Shown here: positions 13,928 to 22,092 of the stretch, one piece after another | How positions within the stretch are numbered: position 1 is the stretch's first letter | How the letters are laid out: every line of letters begins with the position of its first letter | NCBI GenBank assembly: GCA_039590215.1 | Contig: JBDHFX010000020.1 | Coordinates: forward strand, 1 to 23,793 | Origin: CAMYLR01 sp039590215 | Lineage (GTDB): Bacteria > Gemmatimonadota > Gemmatimonadetes > JACCXV01 > JAHWKZ01 | Reading direction: 5' to 3' | Length of the DNA: 23,793 nucleotides | Program-made: the position numbers and the translations under genes | Notes under the pieces: generated by a model | What the model was told of the DNA's origin: nothing | The model's database searches: none | The model's input: only the letters and a program-made list of their open reading frames with translations

Positions 13928-15261
13928 GCCGCCTCAACCAGCGTCGGTACGGCGGTGATGCTCCACTCCTCCATCCGACCGATCGCCCGGGCAGCCTGCG
14001 CTCGACGCCGCGCTCGTTTGTCCCGTACAGGGTGCTCCAGCTGAGGCAACAGTCCGAAATTGGCGTTCATGGGCTGGAAGTTGGTTGGATCGGCGGTTCG
14101 AAGGTAGTGGCAAAGCGAACCGGCCATCGTCTCCCGGGGTGGCAGGTTTGGTGCGGCTCCGGCCAGGACCCGGACGGCGTTCCAGCCCGCCAGGAGCCCG
14201 CTCAGGATGGACTCCACATACCCCTCAACACCGGTCAGTTGTCCAGCGAAGAAGAGCCTCGGCCAAGCCTCGTTGACGGGCCGTCCGTACTCATCCAGCG
14301 CCACCGGGTGCTGCAAGAACGTATTACGGTGAACCTGACCGTGGCGTAGGAACTCGGCTTGCGAGAGCGCCGGCACAATACCAAACACACGCTTCTGCTC
14401 CCCGTACCTCATCCGCGTCTGGCAGCCGACCAAATTGTACATCGTACCCTCGCGGTTCTCACGCCTCAGCTGCAACACCGCGTGCGGCCGGCGACCGGTC
14501 GCTGGATCGGTCAAGCCAACTGGTTTCATAGGTCCAAAGCGGAGTGTGTCCAGCCCGCGCCGAGCCATCTCCTCGATCGGCAAACACCCCTCGAAGAACA
14601 TGACATCGCGCTCATACTCCTTCAGTGGATACAATTCGGCGCTCAACAATGCATCGATGAAAGCCACGTACTCGGCCTCTGTCAACGGACAGTTGAGATA
14701 ATCGTCGCCACCCTTGCCGTAGCGCGACGCAGCCCAGAAACGCTCTGGCACGAGCGAATCCTGGGACACGATCGGGCTGATGGCATCAAAGAACGCCAGA
14801 TTGTCGGCGCCAAGTGTGACTTCGATCTCGCGCACTAAGCCGTCTGACGTCAGCGGCCCGGTGGCGACGATCGTCAACTGATCGGGATCGAGGCTGGTCC
14901 GTTCATCCCGTATCACGGTGACGAGCGGCTCGGCCTCGATCAGCTGCGTGACCCGATCAGAAAACTGGGTGCGATCGACCCCCAGCGCCGAGCCAGCAGG
15001 TATCTGAGCTTCTACAGCTGCGGCCAGCAGCTGGCTGCCGAGGCGCTCGAGCTCAGTCTTGAGAACACCGTGCGCGGTCTCGACATCGAGCGACTTAAAC
15101 GAGTTCGAGCAAACGAGCTCGGCCAAAAGATCCGTCTGGTGTGCCGGTGTCGCCACCACCGGCCGCATCTCATAGAGGGTAACGGAAACACCAAAACGAG
15201 CACACTGCAGTGCGGCTTCGGTGCCTGCTAGACCGCCGCCGATAATGAGGACTTGGTTCAA
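13924..15261 (-). CDS. trmFO: Methylenetetrahydrofolate-tRNA (uracil-5-)-methyltransferase TrmFO
   Basis: TrmFO (formerly Gid) forms m5U54 in the T-loop of tRNA, taking its methyl carbon from 5,10-methylene-THF and electrons from FADH2. The 445-residue product has the FAD motif IIGGGLAGTEAA (6-17), EMRP (31-34), HQTDLLAELVCSNSFKS (41-57, with Cys51) and the conserved Cys226 in FFEGCLPIEE, the same number as the reactive cysteine proposed in Bacillus subtilis TrmFO. The C-terminal GNPPRET-like (here LPPRETMAGSLCHYL) and NFGLLP motifs are present. The start is TTG 15261, sharing TTGA with the topA stop; a longer open frame to 15453 would overlap topA and precede the FAD motif with about 64 non-family residues, so I reject it. 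It sits between topA and xerC, as in Firmicutes. Confidence 0.96.
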   Translation of the reverse strand: MNQVLIIGGGLAGTEAALQCARFGVSVTLYEMRPVVATPAHQTDLLAELVCSNSFKSLDVETAHGVLKTELERLGSQLLAAAVEAQIPAGSALGVDRTQFSDRVTQLIEAEPLVTVIRDERTSLDPDQLTIVATGPLTSDGLVREIEVTLGADNLAFFDAISPIVSQDSLVPERFWAASRYGKGGDDYLNCPLTEAEYVAFIDALLSAELYPLKEYERDVMFFEGCLPIEEMARRGLDTLRFGPMKPVGLTDPATGRRPHAVLQLRRENREGTMYNLVGCQTRMRYGEQKRVFGIVPALSQAEFLRHGQVHRNTFLQHPVALDEYGRPVNEAWPRLFFAGQLTGVEGYVESILSGLLAGWNAVRVLAGAAPNLPPRETMAGSLCHYLRTADPTNFQPMNANFGLLPQLEHPVRDKRARRRAQAARAIGRMEEWSITAVPTLVEAA

Positions 15262-17798
15262 CCGCGGGTCGACCCGACCGGCTCCGTGGTCGGCGCCGGT
15301 TCTGGCACCTCCGCCTTGCACTTGGGACACCTGAGCCCGGAGACACCATCGCTGTCGCGCCACGCCTCGGCCACTCGGTGACCACATTCCGGGCAATCGA
15401 CCGCGCGAGGTGCTCCGTTCTGGGTGTAGTCGCAATCCGGGTATCGATTGCAACCATAGAAGCGTCGTGCCCCACGGCCCCGGCCGCTCCTACGCTCCGC
15501 CAACTCGCCTTCATTGCATTGAGGGCATTTCACGCCCGTTGGCAGAGACTCCGTGTGTCGGCACTTGGGGTATTTCGAGCACCCGATAAAAGCACCGAAG
15601 CGCCCGGTTTTGATGGCCAACTCGCCTTCACCACACCGAGGGCACTCACGGTCGAGCTTCTCGCCAGCCGCCTTTGCGCGCTGTCGGGTGGCCAACGCCG
15701 CTTCCGGATTGTCCCCGATGTTCATCGTGAAATCGCAATCCGGATAGTTCGCACACCCCACAAACGGACCACGCCGACCCCGCTTGATCACCAACTCACC
15801 GCCATCGACCGGACACGGGTCGTCAGGGGGCTCGGGACCCAGCTCGGGGATCGGCTGCGTACCACGGCAATCAGGGTACTTGCGACACCCCCAGAAGGGC
15901 CCGAAGCGATTCCATTTGAGCCCCATCGCGCCGTGAGCCTCATCCTTGGGACAATTCGGTGGCTCGAGGTCGTTCCAACTCTCATCCCCGTTTCCGCCGT
16001 TCTCGGTAACTGTTGTTACGCGATCGATGTCTTCCCTGAGAGGACGCCACAGATCCTCGACAACGTCCCGCCAGGCAAGAGTGCCTTCCTCGATCTTGTC
16101 GAGTTCTTCCTCTAAACCGCGAGTGAAGCCGACCTCGAAAATGTCATCGAAGTGGTGAACCAGATACTTGAGCACAAATCGCCCGAGCACGGTTGGACGA
16201 ATCCTGCGATCGTGTCGTTCAGCGTAGTTGCGCTCGAACAAGCGCGAAATAATGGTGGCGTATGTGCTGGGCCGTCCGATCCCCTGGGCCTCGAGCTCCT
16301 TGACCAGAGTCGCTTCGCTGTAACGCGCCGGCGGCTGGGTCTCTTTACCATCACTGACGACCTCGAGCGCCGTCAGAATCTCATTCTCTTCGATCGACGG
16401 CAGCAGAACGTCGTCTCCGGCCTCTCCATGCTTGCCAGCTTGCCGGTACGCCTCGATAAAACCCGGAAACGTCAGCACCGAGCCCGACGCACGGAACTCC
16501 AGATCACCATCCACGACGAAATCGACCGTCGTTCTGTCGTAGCGAGCGACCTCCATTTGCGATGCCACAAAGCGCAGCCATATCAGCTCATAGAGTCGGG
16601 ACAGATCACGACCATCCTTCATTTTTCCGAGAGTTGCCTGTATCGCTTCCGGTGCCCGCATCGACGTCGGCCGGATCGCCTCGTGCGCGCCCTGCGCTCC
16701 CGCTGCGCTCTTGTAGTCCTTGGGTTTATTGGGGCGGAACTCGGCGCCATAGCGCTGACCGATAAACTCACGCACCTCGGTGAGCGCGGTATCAGACACC
16801 CGAGTCGAGTCAGTCCGCATGTACGTAATGAGCCCTGCTGTCTGACCTTCGACCTCGATGCCTTCGTATAACCGCTGGGCCAGCGACATCGTGCGACGGG
16901 CACTCAGCCCCAAGCGACGCGAGGCCTCTTGCTGAAGCGTCGACGTCGTGAACGGCGGAGGCGCTGATCGACTGCGCTCCTTTCGTTCAACCGCATCGAC
17001 CTTCCACTCGCTTTGGGTAGCGCGCTCGACGACTCTGGCGGCGGCCTCCTCGGTATCGACCGCCGGCGCGCGAAACTCTTTCTCGCCTGGTTGTCCGCGC
17101 GGGATTACCGCTATACCGGCCACTCGCTGGAGGTCAGCGTGAAAGCTCTCTGGTTCCTGATCGCCGGGCGACTGGAGCGTCGCTTTGACCCGCCAGTACG
17201 ACACCTTCCGGAAGCTCTCGATCGTCGCCTCGCGTTCGCACACCAAACGGAGCGCGACGGTCTGGACCCTGCCGGCGGATAACCCGGGGTAGAACGGTGT
17301 GGTCAGCAATGGACTGATCTTGTAGCCAACCAGTCGATCGAGGATTCGGCGCGCCTGTTGCGCGTCGACCTTCCGAGTGTCAATGCGACCCGAGTTCTCG
17401 ATCGCTTGCTTTACCGCCGCGGGCGTGACTTCATAGAACAGAGCCCGCCGAATGTTCTCAGGCGGAATGCCCAACTCGTCGACGATGTGCCAGGCGATAG
17501 CCTCACCCTCACGATCAGGGTCGGTAGCGACGTACACGGTCTCGGCGCTCTTGGCCGCCTTACCGATTTGATTCAAGACCTTGCGCTTGCCGCGGATGAC
17601 TTTGTAGGTCGGCGCGAACCCGTTTGCCGGATCGACGCCCAGCTCCTTGGGTGGCAGGTCCCGGACGTGGCCCACAGAGGCTTCGACCTGGTACTCCTTA
17701 CCCAGGTACCCGCCGATCGCCCGCGCCTTGGCTGGCGACTCGACAATGACCACATTGGGGCTGCTTTGCGGTTTCTTTTTCTTCGTCTTAGCACTCAT
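15258..17798 (-). CDS. topA: DNA topoisomerase I (type IA)
   Basis: TopA relaxes negative supercoils. The 846-residue product has a basic N-terminus (KTKKKK), a Toprim domain (VVIVESPAKA, 16-25; TDPDREGEAIAWH, 92-104), the GLSAGRVQT motif (172-180) and the catalytic Tyr326 in TYMRTDSTR (325-333). From about residue 615 there is a series of five cysteine-rich zinc-ribbon units (each ending in a form of GCxxYPxC, except the last, CPEC...CPKC). The first two have CPKD and CPVD instead of CPxC, so they may bind zinc less well. The start is ATG 17798, without a clear Shine-Dalgarno sequence. It is the first gene of the minus-strand series topA-trmFO-xerC-hslV-hslU-gcvT and is preceded by the only sizeable gap (140 bases) in the right two thirds of the window, so a promoter probably lies there. 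Confidence 0.97.
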   Translation of the reverse strand: MSAKTKKKKPQSSPNVVIVESPAKARAIGGYLGKEYQVEASVGHVRDLPPKELGVDPANGFAPTYKVIRGKRKVLNQIGKAAKSAETVYVATDPDREGEAIAWHIVDELGIPPENIRRALFYEVTPAAVKQAIENSGRIDTRKVDAQQARRILDRLVGYKISPLLTTPFYPGLSAGRVQTVALRLVCEREATIESFRKVSYWRVKATLQSPGDQEPESFHADLQRVAGIAVIPRGQPGEKEFRAPAVDTEEAAARVVERATQSEWKVDAVERKERSRSAPPPFTTSTLQQEASRRLGLSARRTMSLAQRLYEGIEVEGQTAGLITYMRTDSTRVSDTALTEVREFIGQRYGAEFRPNKPKDYKSAAGAQGAHEAIRPTSMRAPEAIQATLGKMKDGRDLSRLYELIWLRFVASQMEVARYDRTTVDFVVDGDLEFRASGSVLTFPGFIEAYRQAGKHGEAGDDVLLPSIEENEILTALEVVSDGKETQPPARYSEATLVKELEAQGIGRPSTYATIISRLFERNYAERHDRRIRPTVLGRFVLKYLVHHFDDIFEVGFTRGLEEELDKIEEGTLAWRDVVEDLWRPLREDIDRVTTVTENGGNGDESWNDLEPPNCPKDEAHGAMGLKWNRFGPFWGCRKYPDCRGTQPIPELGPEPPDDPCPVDGGELVIKRGRRGPFVGCANYPDCDFTMNIGDNPEAALATRQRAKAAGEKLDRECPRCGEGELAIKTGRFGAFIGCSKYPKCRHTESLPTGVKCPQCNEGELAERRSGRGRGARRFYGCNRYPDCDYTQNGAPRAVDCPECGHRVAEAWRDSDGVSGLRCPKCKAEVPEPAPTTEPVGSTRG

Positions 17799-17938
17799 GG
17801 CGCGCGTAATATGGCATACGGTTCCAACTGCCGCCCACTGGGGTCAAAGGCCTAAATGCCGCCGGGGCACCCTCTTCGGACGCCCCGACTGTTTCCGGAT
17901 TCGATTCCGGCGCTTGGTAGCCACCTTTTGAGCACGGA
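17799..17938. promoter_or_regulatory. Intergenic region between the pilus operon end and topA
   Basis: This 140-base gap separates the last pilus-operon gene from topA, both on the minus strand. It holds two inverted repeats: CCGGA/TCCGG at 17895-17910 with a 6-base loop, and CGGGGC (17863-17868) with GCCCCG (17882-17887) around a 13-base loop. Neither is followed by a T-run on the minus strand, so termination would not be of the standard intrinsic type. An AT-richer stretch (TATGCCATATTA on the minus strand, about 17807-17818) just before topA could be part of a promoter, but no convincing -35/-10 pair is seen. No gene fits here. Confidence 0.35.
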
Positions 17939-19093
17939 TCAACCGCCGCCGCCGTCCCCCTCCGATGGTAGCACCAATACTTGGCCGGTGACGACGAACT
18001 CAACGGCGTTCGTCCCGGCGGCGATCGCTACCGCTGCGTTGCGGCCCTCGGTCACGGCCAGCAGTCGGCTCTGGGCAAGCCCATTGGCATCGGTAAAGCT
18101 CGTCGACGCGGAGAGAAAACCACCGCCGTCGGATAGAAACCACGTAACGGCCACGCCCGAAACGGGGTTGCCAAACTCATCCACCACCTGTACCACGAAC
18201 GGGTTTGGATCCCGGCCCTGAAAATCAGGGCTTCCCGGTTGGTGAAGGGTGTCAATAACCGCCGTTTGGTTGTTCCCGGCCACGATGATGAGCCGAGCCG
18301 GACCAACCGCTGTGGCGGTAGCAGTGAACGTCTGGCTCGTGGTCGTCTGCGCACCCACCGGTCCAATCAAGGTCCGAGCGGTTACCGAGTGGACTCCCGG
18401 CGCGGTTCCCAACTTTAAGTAAGCGCGAGCTGTGCCACCGCCGTCGGTGTTGACGGTCACCTCACCAGCCGCCGGCCCGTCGGGCGCGACCATCACCGCG
18501 GACGACGCTCCCTGCGACTGCTCCAACGCAAACGTCACCGGGTGCCCACCAACCGGGAATCCGTCTGGGCTATCGACTCGCACTACGAGCGGTAACGGGA
18601 GCTCGCTCCCCGCCTCGCCGGTTTGATTGTCGCCGCTAACGCGTGCCATCGTAGCCGCTTCGGTCGGGTCGCTCAGAACCTGGATCGTGAACTGGACCCG
18701 GCCGATTCCCCCGGGCCGCTCCGCGCGCGCCTCGATAATGGTCATCCCAGCTAGCGCTGGACGAAACGTCACCTCGGTGAATCCCTGGTCATCGGTCAAT
18801 GTGCTGTCGGAGGAGAATGCGCCGCTGCCGACGAGCAATGCGTATCGAACCACCGCCGACTTGATCGGTCGACCATCCGCGTCTAGCACGCGAACGCGAA
18901 GCGAGGTGTCGAACAACGAGCCGAGCTGCGCTAATAGCTGCTCACCACCGACGGCGACCATTCTTGGCTCACCGTTGGCCTCCGGCCGCCCGCCGTCCAA
19001 CAGCGCCTCGTCACAAGCCACAAACATGGCGAGCACCGCTGCCAGGCCAAGCCACAGTGCGAACCATCGTGTCGATCTGTCGCCGCTAACCAT
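17939..19093 (-). CDS. Ig-like (Big_1/invasin-type) repeat lipoprotein at the end of the pilus operon
   Basis: A 384-residue predicted lipoprotein. The signal has Arg9, a hydrophobic core (WFALWLGLAAVLAM) and Cys27 in MFVAC, a slightly atypical lipobox; +2 is Asp, which in E. coli favours inner-membrane retention but is not a safe rule elsewhere. After it come three bacterial Ig-like units (about 46-138, 151-258, 268-372). Each has the Big_1 pattern: VRVLDADGRPIKSAVVRY, TDDQGFTEVTF; VDSPDGFPVGGHPVTF, TDGGGTARAYL; VVDEFGNPVSGVAVTWFL, TDANGLAQSRL. The second and third open with the shared GDNQTG/GNNQTA motif. The C-terminus is an acidic Gly run. The ATG overlaps the pilQ stop by 8 bases, so it is co-translated with the secretin. 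A periplasmic or surface scaffold for the pilus machine is a reasonable guess; adhesion is the alternative. Confidence 0.85.
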   Translation of the reverse strand: MVSGDRSTRWFALWLGLAAVLAMFVACDEALLDGGRPEANGEPRMVAVGGEQLLAQLGSLFDTSLRVRVLDADGRPIKSAVVRYALLVGSGAFSSDSTLTDDQGFTEVTFRPALAGMTIIEARAERPGGIGRVQFTIQVLSDPTEAATMARVSGDNQTGEAGSELPLPLVVRVDSPDGFPVGGHPVTFALEQSQGASSAVMVAPDGPAAGEVTVNTDGGGTARAYLKLGTAPGVHSVTARTLIGPVGAQTTTSQTFTATATAVGPARLIIVAGNNQTAVIDTLHQPGSPDFQGRDPNPFVVQVVDEFGNPVSGVAVTWFLSDGGGFLSASTSFTDANGLAQSRLLAVTEGRNAAVAIAAGTNAVEFVVTGQVLVLPSEGDGGGG

Positions 19094-21059
19094 TCGTTCC
19101 CCTCAAGTCGGACGAAAGGCGGTACGGCTGATACATCCCAGAGGCACAAAACGGCAGGTAGATATGTGCCGCGGCGTTTTCCACGGTGGTGTAGATCGAG
19201 ACCCCTCGGTAATTGCCGACCTTGATCAGACTGCGCGGATCGACCCGGTGAGGGGCACCAAACTCGATCCACCGGTCGCCGTTGTGGACGATCGCTCGAT
19301 CGCTCCGGTACCACGGCTGATCCTCCAAGCACGCCTGGCTGATTACATCCGGGTCGGGGCGCTCCACTGGCACGACGTACGGAGTCACGAAGATCAGCAA
19401 GTCACGCTTCTCGTTGCGCTTGCGCTCGGAACGGAACAACGCACCCAGCAGCGGTATGTCCTTCAGCACTGGCACCCCGGTACGAACGCTCGAGTAATCC
19501 TGCACCGTAAGACCCCCGATGACGGCCGTTTCGCCATCGTCTACCAAGATCTGGGAGGTCGCCCGCTGGGTGTTGAACGTGACACCGATCTCGGGATCCG
19601 CGATCGCTACACCCGACCGCTCGGCCATCAGCTGCATCAAGACCTTGCCGTTGGACGTGATATGCGGCGTAACCCGAAGGATGATGCCGGTCTCGATGAG
19701 CTCGACGCTGGCCCTGGCCTCTTGCGTCTCTGCCCCTACGTCGAGGACGCGAATGGGTGTGCGCTCCCCCACGAAGACTTCGGCCGGCAAGTTGTTGAGC
19801 ACTGTCGTCTGCGGCTCGGCTTGGATGTCCGCCATCTCCCGTTGCTCAAGCGCCTGCAGCAAACCACCGATATTAAGCCCAGAGGCCAGCGTTCCGATCG
19901 ACAGATCGAGGAATGGATCGGCCAGCGTTCCTTCTGTGTTTGCGAGGACATGCGTGTCTGCCGTCGGGTTGCGCAGGTTTTCGGCCCGCCACTTCACCCC
20001 CAGCTCGCGTAGATCAACCTTGTTGACGAACACAATTTTTGCCTTGATCGTGACCTGCGGGGTCTGGACATCGAGCTCTCGCACGATGTCCACGATCTGG
20101 TCGACACGATCGGGAACATCAGTGATTACCAACGAGTTTGTCTTCGCGTCGGCCTGAATGCTTCCACGCTCCGACTTGAGCGGATCGACGACCAGAACGA
20201 CTTCGCTGGCGGTGATGAAGTTGAGGCGTGAGACCACCGTTTTGAGGTCGATCAAGGCTTCAGTCTTGCGCAGATTCTCAACCGTATCAACGCGAATGAT
20301 GTCATTCTCGAGCCGAACCTCCAGGCCGTTAGCATGCATCAACGTGACAAGTGCCTCATCCCACGGTTGCTCGCGAATATCGGCCGTTACCAGGACGTTT
20401 CTCACCCCTGACCCGGCGACAATCGAGCGCCTGCCGATCTCTCCAAACGCGCGGATCACCGTGCTGATCTCGGTGTTTTGAAACGCGAGCGTTATGCGCT
20501 CACCGTTGATCCCCGACAGACCCGGTTCAGCCTTCGACTCGGACGGGTCGGCGACGGGCGCACGGTTCTGAGCGATAACTGCCCCCGATTGGGGTTGGGT
20601 GAGATCGTTGACTTTATTTGTGACGTAGGCGGAGAACGGTGGTCCGGGGTTTTCAAACGTCACGATCACGTCTGCCCCCTGTTGGTAGATCACATACGAG
20701 GTCACCCCATCCAGCGCGATGTCGAACCGCACGCGATCTGGCGCCGGCGCACTGGTCACCACGTAACGGATACCCCCACGGTAGATATCGTCATACTCCT
20801 TCAGTGGAATCATCGCTCGGACGCCCATGAGCTCGACGGTGAGCCTCGGTGGTAGCGGCTCGAACTCGTCTCGATACCGAACCGGTCCAGCCGCATGAAT
20901 GACGATGCGCGTGGCTTCACCGTCATGGATCACCCGGAACCCGACTACATCGGTAGCCTGACCGAGTTCGACCGCGGTCTCGAGGGCTCCGGGGCCGAAC
21001 AGCCCTGCCAAGACCAGCGTCATGAAGACGACGGCGCGATGCATCGTGCGCATGATCAC
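19086..21059 (-). CDS. pilQ: Type IV pilus secretin PilQ
   Basis: PilQ forms the outer-membrane pore through which the pilus passes. The 657-residue product has a signal peptide (hydrophobic 9-26), one AMIN domain (about 37-137) that in other PilQs binds peptidoglycan, an STN/N0 domain (about 188-259), a secretin N domain (about 279-335) and the secretin beta-domain (about 336-563) with VPVLKDIPLLGALFRS (529-544) and RDLLIFVTPYVV (552-563). After the point where most PilQs end it has about 90 more residues (565-657), containing the protein's only two cysteines (577 and 638). The start is GTG 21059, sharing GTGA with pilP; ATG 21053 and 21044 are close alternatives. The stop overlaps the Ig-repeat lipoprotein gene. 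Confidence 0.95.
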   Translation of the reverse strand: MIMRTMHRAVVFMTLVLAGLFGPGALETAVELGQATDVVGFRVIHDGEATRIVIHAAGPVRYRDEFEPLPPRLTVELMGVRAMIPLKEYDDIYRGGIRYVVTSAPAPDRVRFDIALDGVTSYVIYQQGADVIVTFENPGPPFSAYVTNKVNDLTQPQSGAVIAQNRAPVADPSESKAEPGLSGINGERITLAFQNTEISTVIRAFGEIGRRSIVAGSGVRNVLVTADIREQPWDEALVTLMHANGLEVRLENDIIRVDTVENLRKTEALIDLKTVVSRLNFITASEVVLVVDPLKSERGSIQADAKTNSLVITDVPDRVDQIVDIVRELDVQTPQVTIKAKIVFVNKVDLRELGVKWRAENLRNPTADTHVLANTEGTLADPFLDLSIGTLASGLNIGGLLQALEQREMADIQAEPQTTVLNNLPAEVFVGERTPIRVLDVGAETQEARASVELIETGIILRVTPHITSNGKVLMQLMAERSGVAIADPEIGVTFNTQRATSQILVDDGETAVIGGLTVQDYSSVRTGVPVLKDIPLLGALFRSERKRNEKRDLLIFVTPYVVPVERPDPDVISQACLEDQPWYRSDRAIVHNGDRWIEFGAPHRVDPRSLIKVGNYRGVSIYTTVENAAAHIYLPFCASGMYQPYRLSSDLRGTNG

Positions 21060-21502
21060 TGTGTCCGTCCCGGTCGCACCGCGTTCAACGCTCGATCGCT
21101 ATCGGCCCGCTCGAGCCGGAGCGACTCCTGCCGCACCGACCCGTAATCGTCGACTTCGAAGTCGGCCGACTCGGAGTGGATTGCCAGCAACCGCGCATTA
21201 CCGATCTTCTCGCCCACACGCGTGAAGTGCCCGCGTCGCATCGGATCCTCTAGGACCACCAGGCTGTTGCCCGGTGAGCCGAGAAAGACGCCGGTCAATC
21301 TGAGTGTCTCGAACCGTGGACCCTCACCCGGGTCGGCACCCGACGTAAGCGGGACGAACGGATCACGCCGACCGTGGTCGTGGTAGCTCGCCGGTTCAAT
21401 CTGCACGATGTCGGGCCCGTCCAGCGCGGTCGCCTGCTGACCAACCACCGCTTGCGGCGCGGCCATCAGCAGAACCCACATGAGGAGGCTGGCCCGAATC
21501 AC
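21056..21502 (-). CDS. pilP: Type IV pilus assembly protein PilP
   Basis: PilP is the periplasmic link between the PilNO inner-membrane complex and PilQ. The 148-residue product has a signal peptide (hydrophobic 4-20, possible cleavage near VVG-Q22), a short extended linker, then GRRDPFVPL (44-52), the typical PilP start of the folded domain. A small beta domain follows: LRLTGVFLGSPGNSLVVLED and HFTRVGEKIGNARLLAIH. No lipobox cysteine is present, unlike the lipidated PilPs of Pseudomonas and Neisseria; the two unknown lipoproteins in this operon might compensate, which is speculation. GTG 21502 shares GTGA with the pilO stop and its TGA shares GTGA with pilQ. Family assignment rests on this motif and on gene order. 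Confidence 0.87.
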   Translation of the reverse strand: MIRASLLMWVLLMAAPQAVVGQQATALDGPDIVQIEPASYHDHGRRDPFVPLTSGADPGEGPRFETLRLTGVFLGSPGNSLVVLEDPMRRGHFTRVGEKIGNARLLAIHSESADFEVDDYGSVRQESLRLERADSDRALNAVRPGRTQ

Positions 21503-22092
21503 GTTTGATCCTCACGCTCTATCGGCCGTGCAAACGCCGACAAAGCGATCGTCGCCACGACCTCGTGCTTTGGCTCCTCGAATCCTCGAGTCGGGGGAGC
21601 GAGGACTCCTTCCAGCGAGACGATTGTCGGCCGCACCATGCGCGGGAGATTGACTATTGCGACCAAGAACTGACCGATCTCGTGGTAACGACCCTGGACC
21701 TGCAGGTCGTACGGAAACTCGACCAGATCCTCTCCGGCCCGTGCGTCGAGCGGCGTGAACTGAACGATCTCCACGTGTTCCGTCAGCGCTGCCGAGGAAA
21801 CCTGGGCTAGCAGCAACGGCACTTCCGCTGCGCTAGGCAGGATCTCGTCGTACGCCGCCATGGCGACCCGGTAGTCGGACTCACGGCGTTTCAGATCGGC
21901 GACCCGTTGCGGCTGCGTTACCGCCCGGGCTTGGCGATTGGTTTGCTCGATCAGGCTCAGGTGCTGCTCAGCTGCCAGTCTGTCGGCTCGCAGCGGAGAC
22001 CATTCGTATTGATAGAACAGCACCGCTGCGCCGATCATGAGCAACACGGCTACGACGATTTTTTGCTGGCCGGGGTCGTCGAGTCCGAACAT
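21499..22092 (-). CDS. pilO: Type IV pilus assembly protein PilO
   Basis: PilO is a bitopic inner-membrane protein that pairs with PilN. The 197-residue product shows the expected plan: a short cytoplasmic N-terminus, one membrane helix (about 11-27), a periplasmic coiled coil (about 35-80, rich in Arg, Gln, Glu) and a ferredoxin-like domain (about 88-185) with VPLLLAQVSSAALTEHVEIVQFTP and the family's F-P-Y-D-L-Q-V-Q-GRYHEIGQFL stretch. The ATG at 22092 overlaps the preceding lipoprotein stop by one base (TGATG). In standard operons PilO follows PilN directly; here a lipoprotein gene separates them. Confidence 0.9.
   Translation of the reverse strand: MFGLDDPGQQKIVVAVLLMIGAAVLFYQYEWSPLRADRLAAEQHLSLIEQTNRQARAVTQPQRVADLKRRESDYRVAMAAYDEILPSAAEVPLLLAQVSSAALTEHVEIVQFTPLDARAGEDLVEFPYDLQVQGRYHEIGQFLVAIVNLPRMVRPTIVSLEGVLAPPTRGFEEPKHEVVATIALSAFARPIEREDQT

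Noticed and set aside
15262..15453. 64-codon N-terminal extension of TrmFO
   Set aside because: It overlaps the topA 3' end; the FAD-binding motif of TrmFO normally lies within the first ten residues, which fits TTG 15261.
17895..17910. tRNA-like T-arm (CCGGA TTCGAT TCCGG)
   Set aside because: The loop has 6 bases instead of 7, and no matching acceptor, D-arm or anticodon arm is found on either strand.
18627..20012. Long plus-strand open frame (461 codons) opposite pilQ
   Set aside because: It is antisense to the clearly recognisable secretin and lipoprotein genes, has no family-like motifs and is rich in Arg/Ser/Pro, as expected from high-GC shadow frames.
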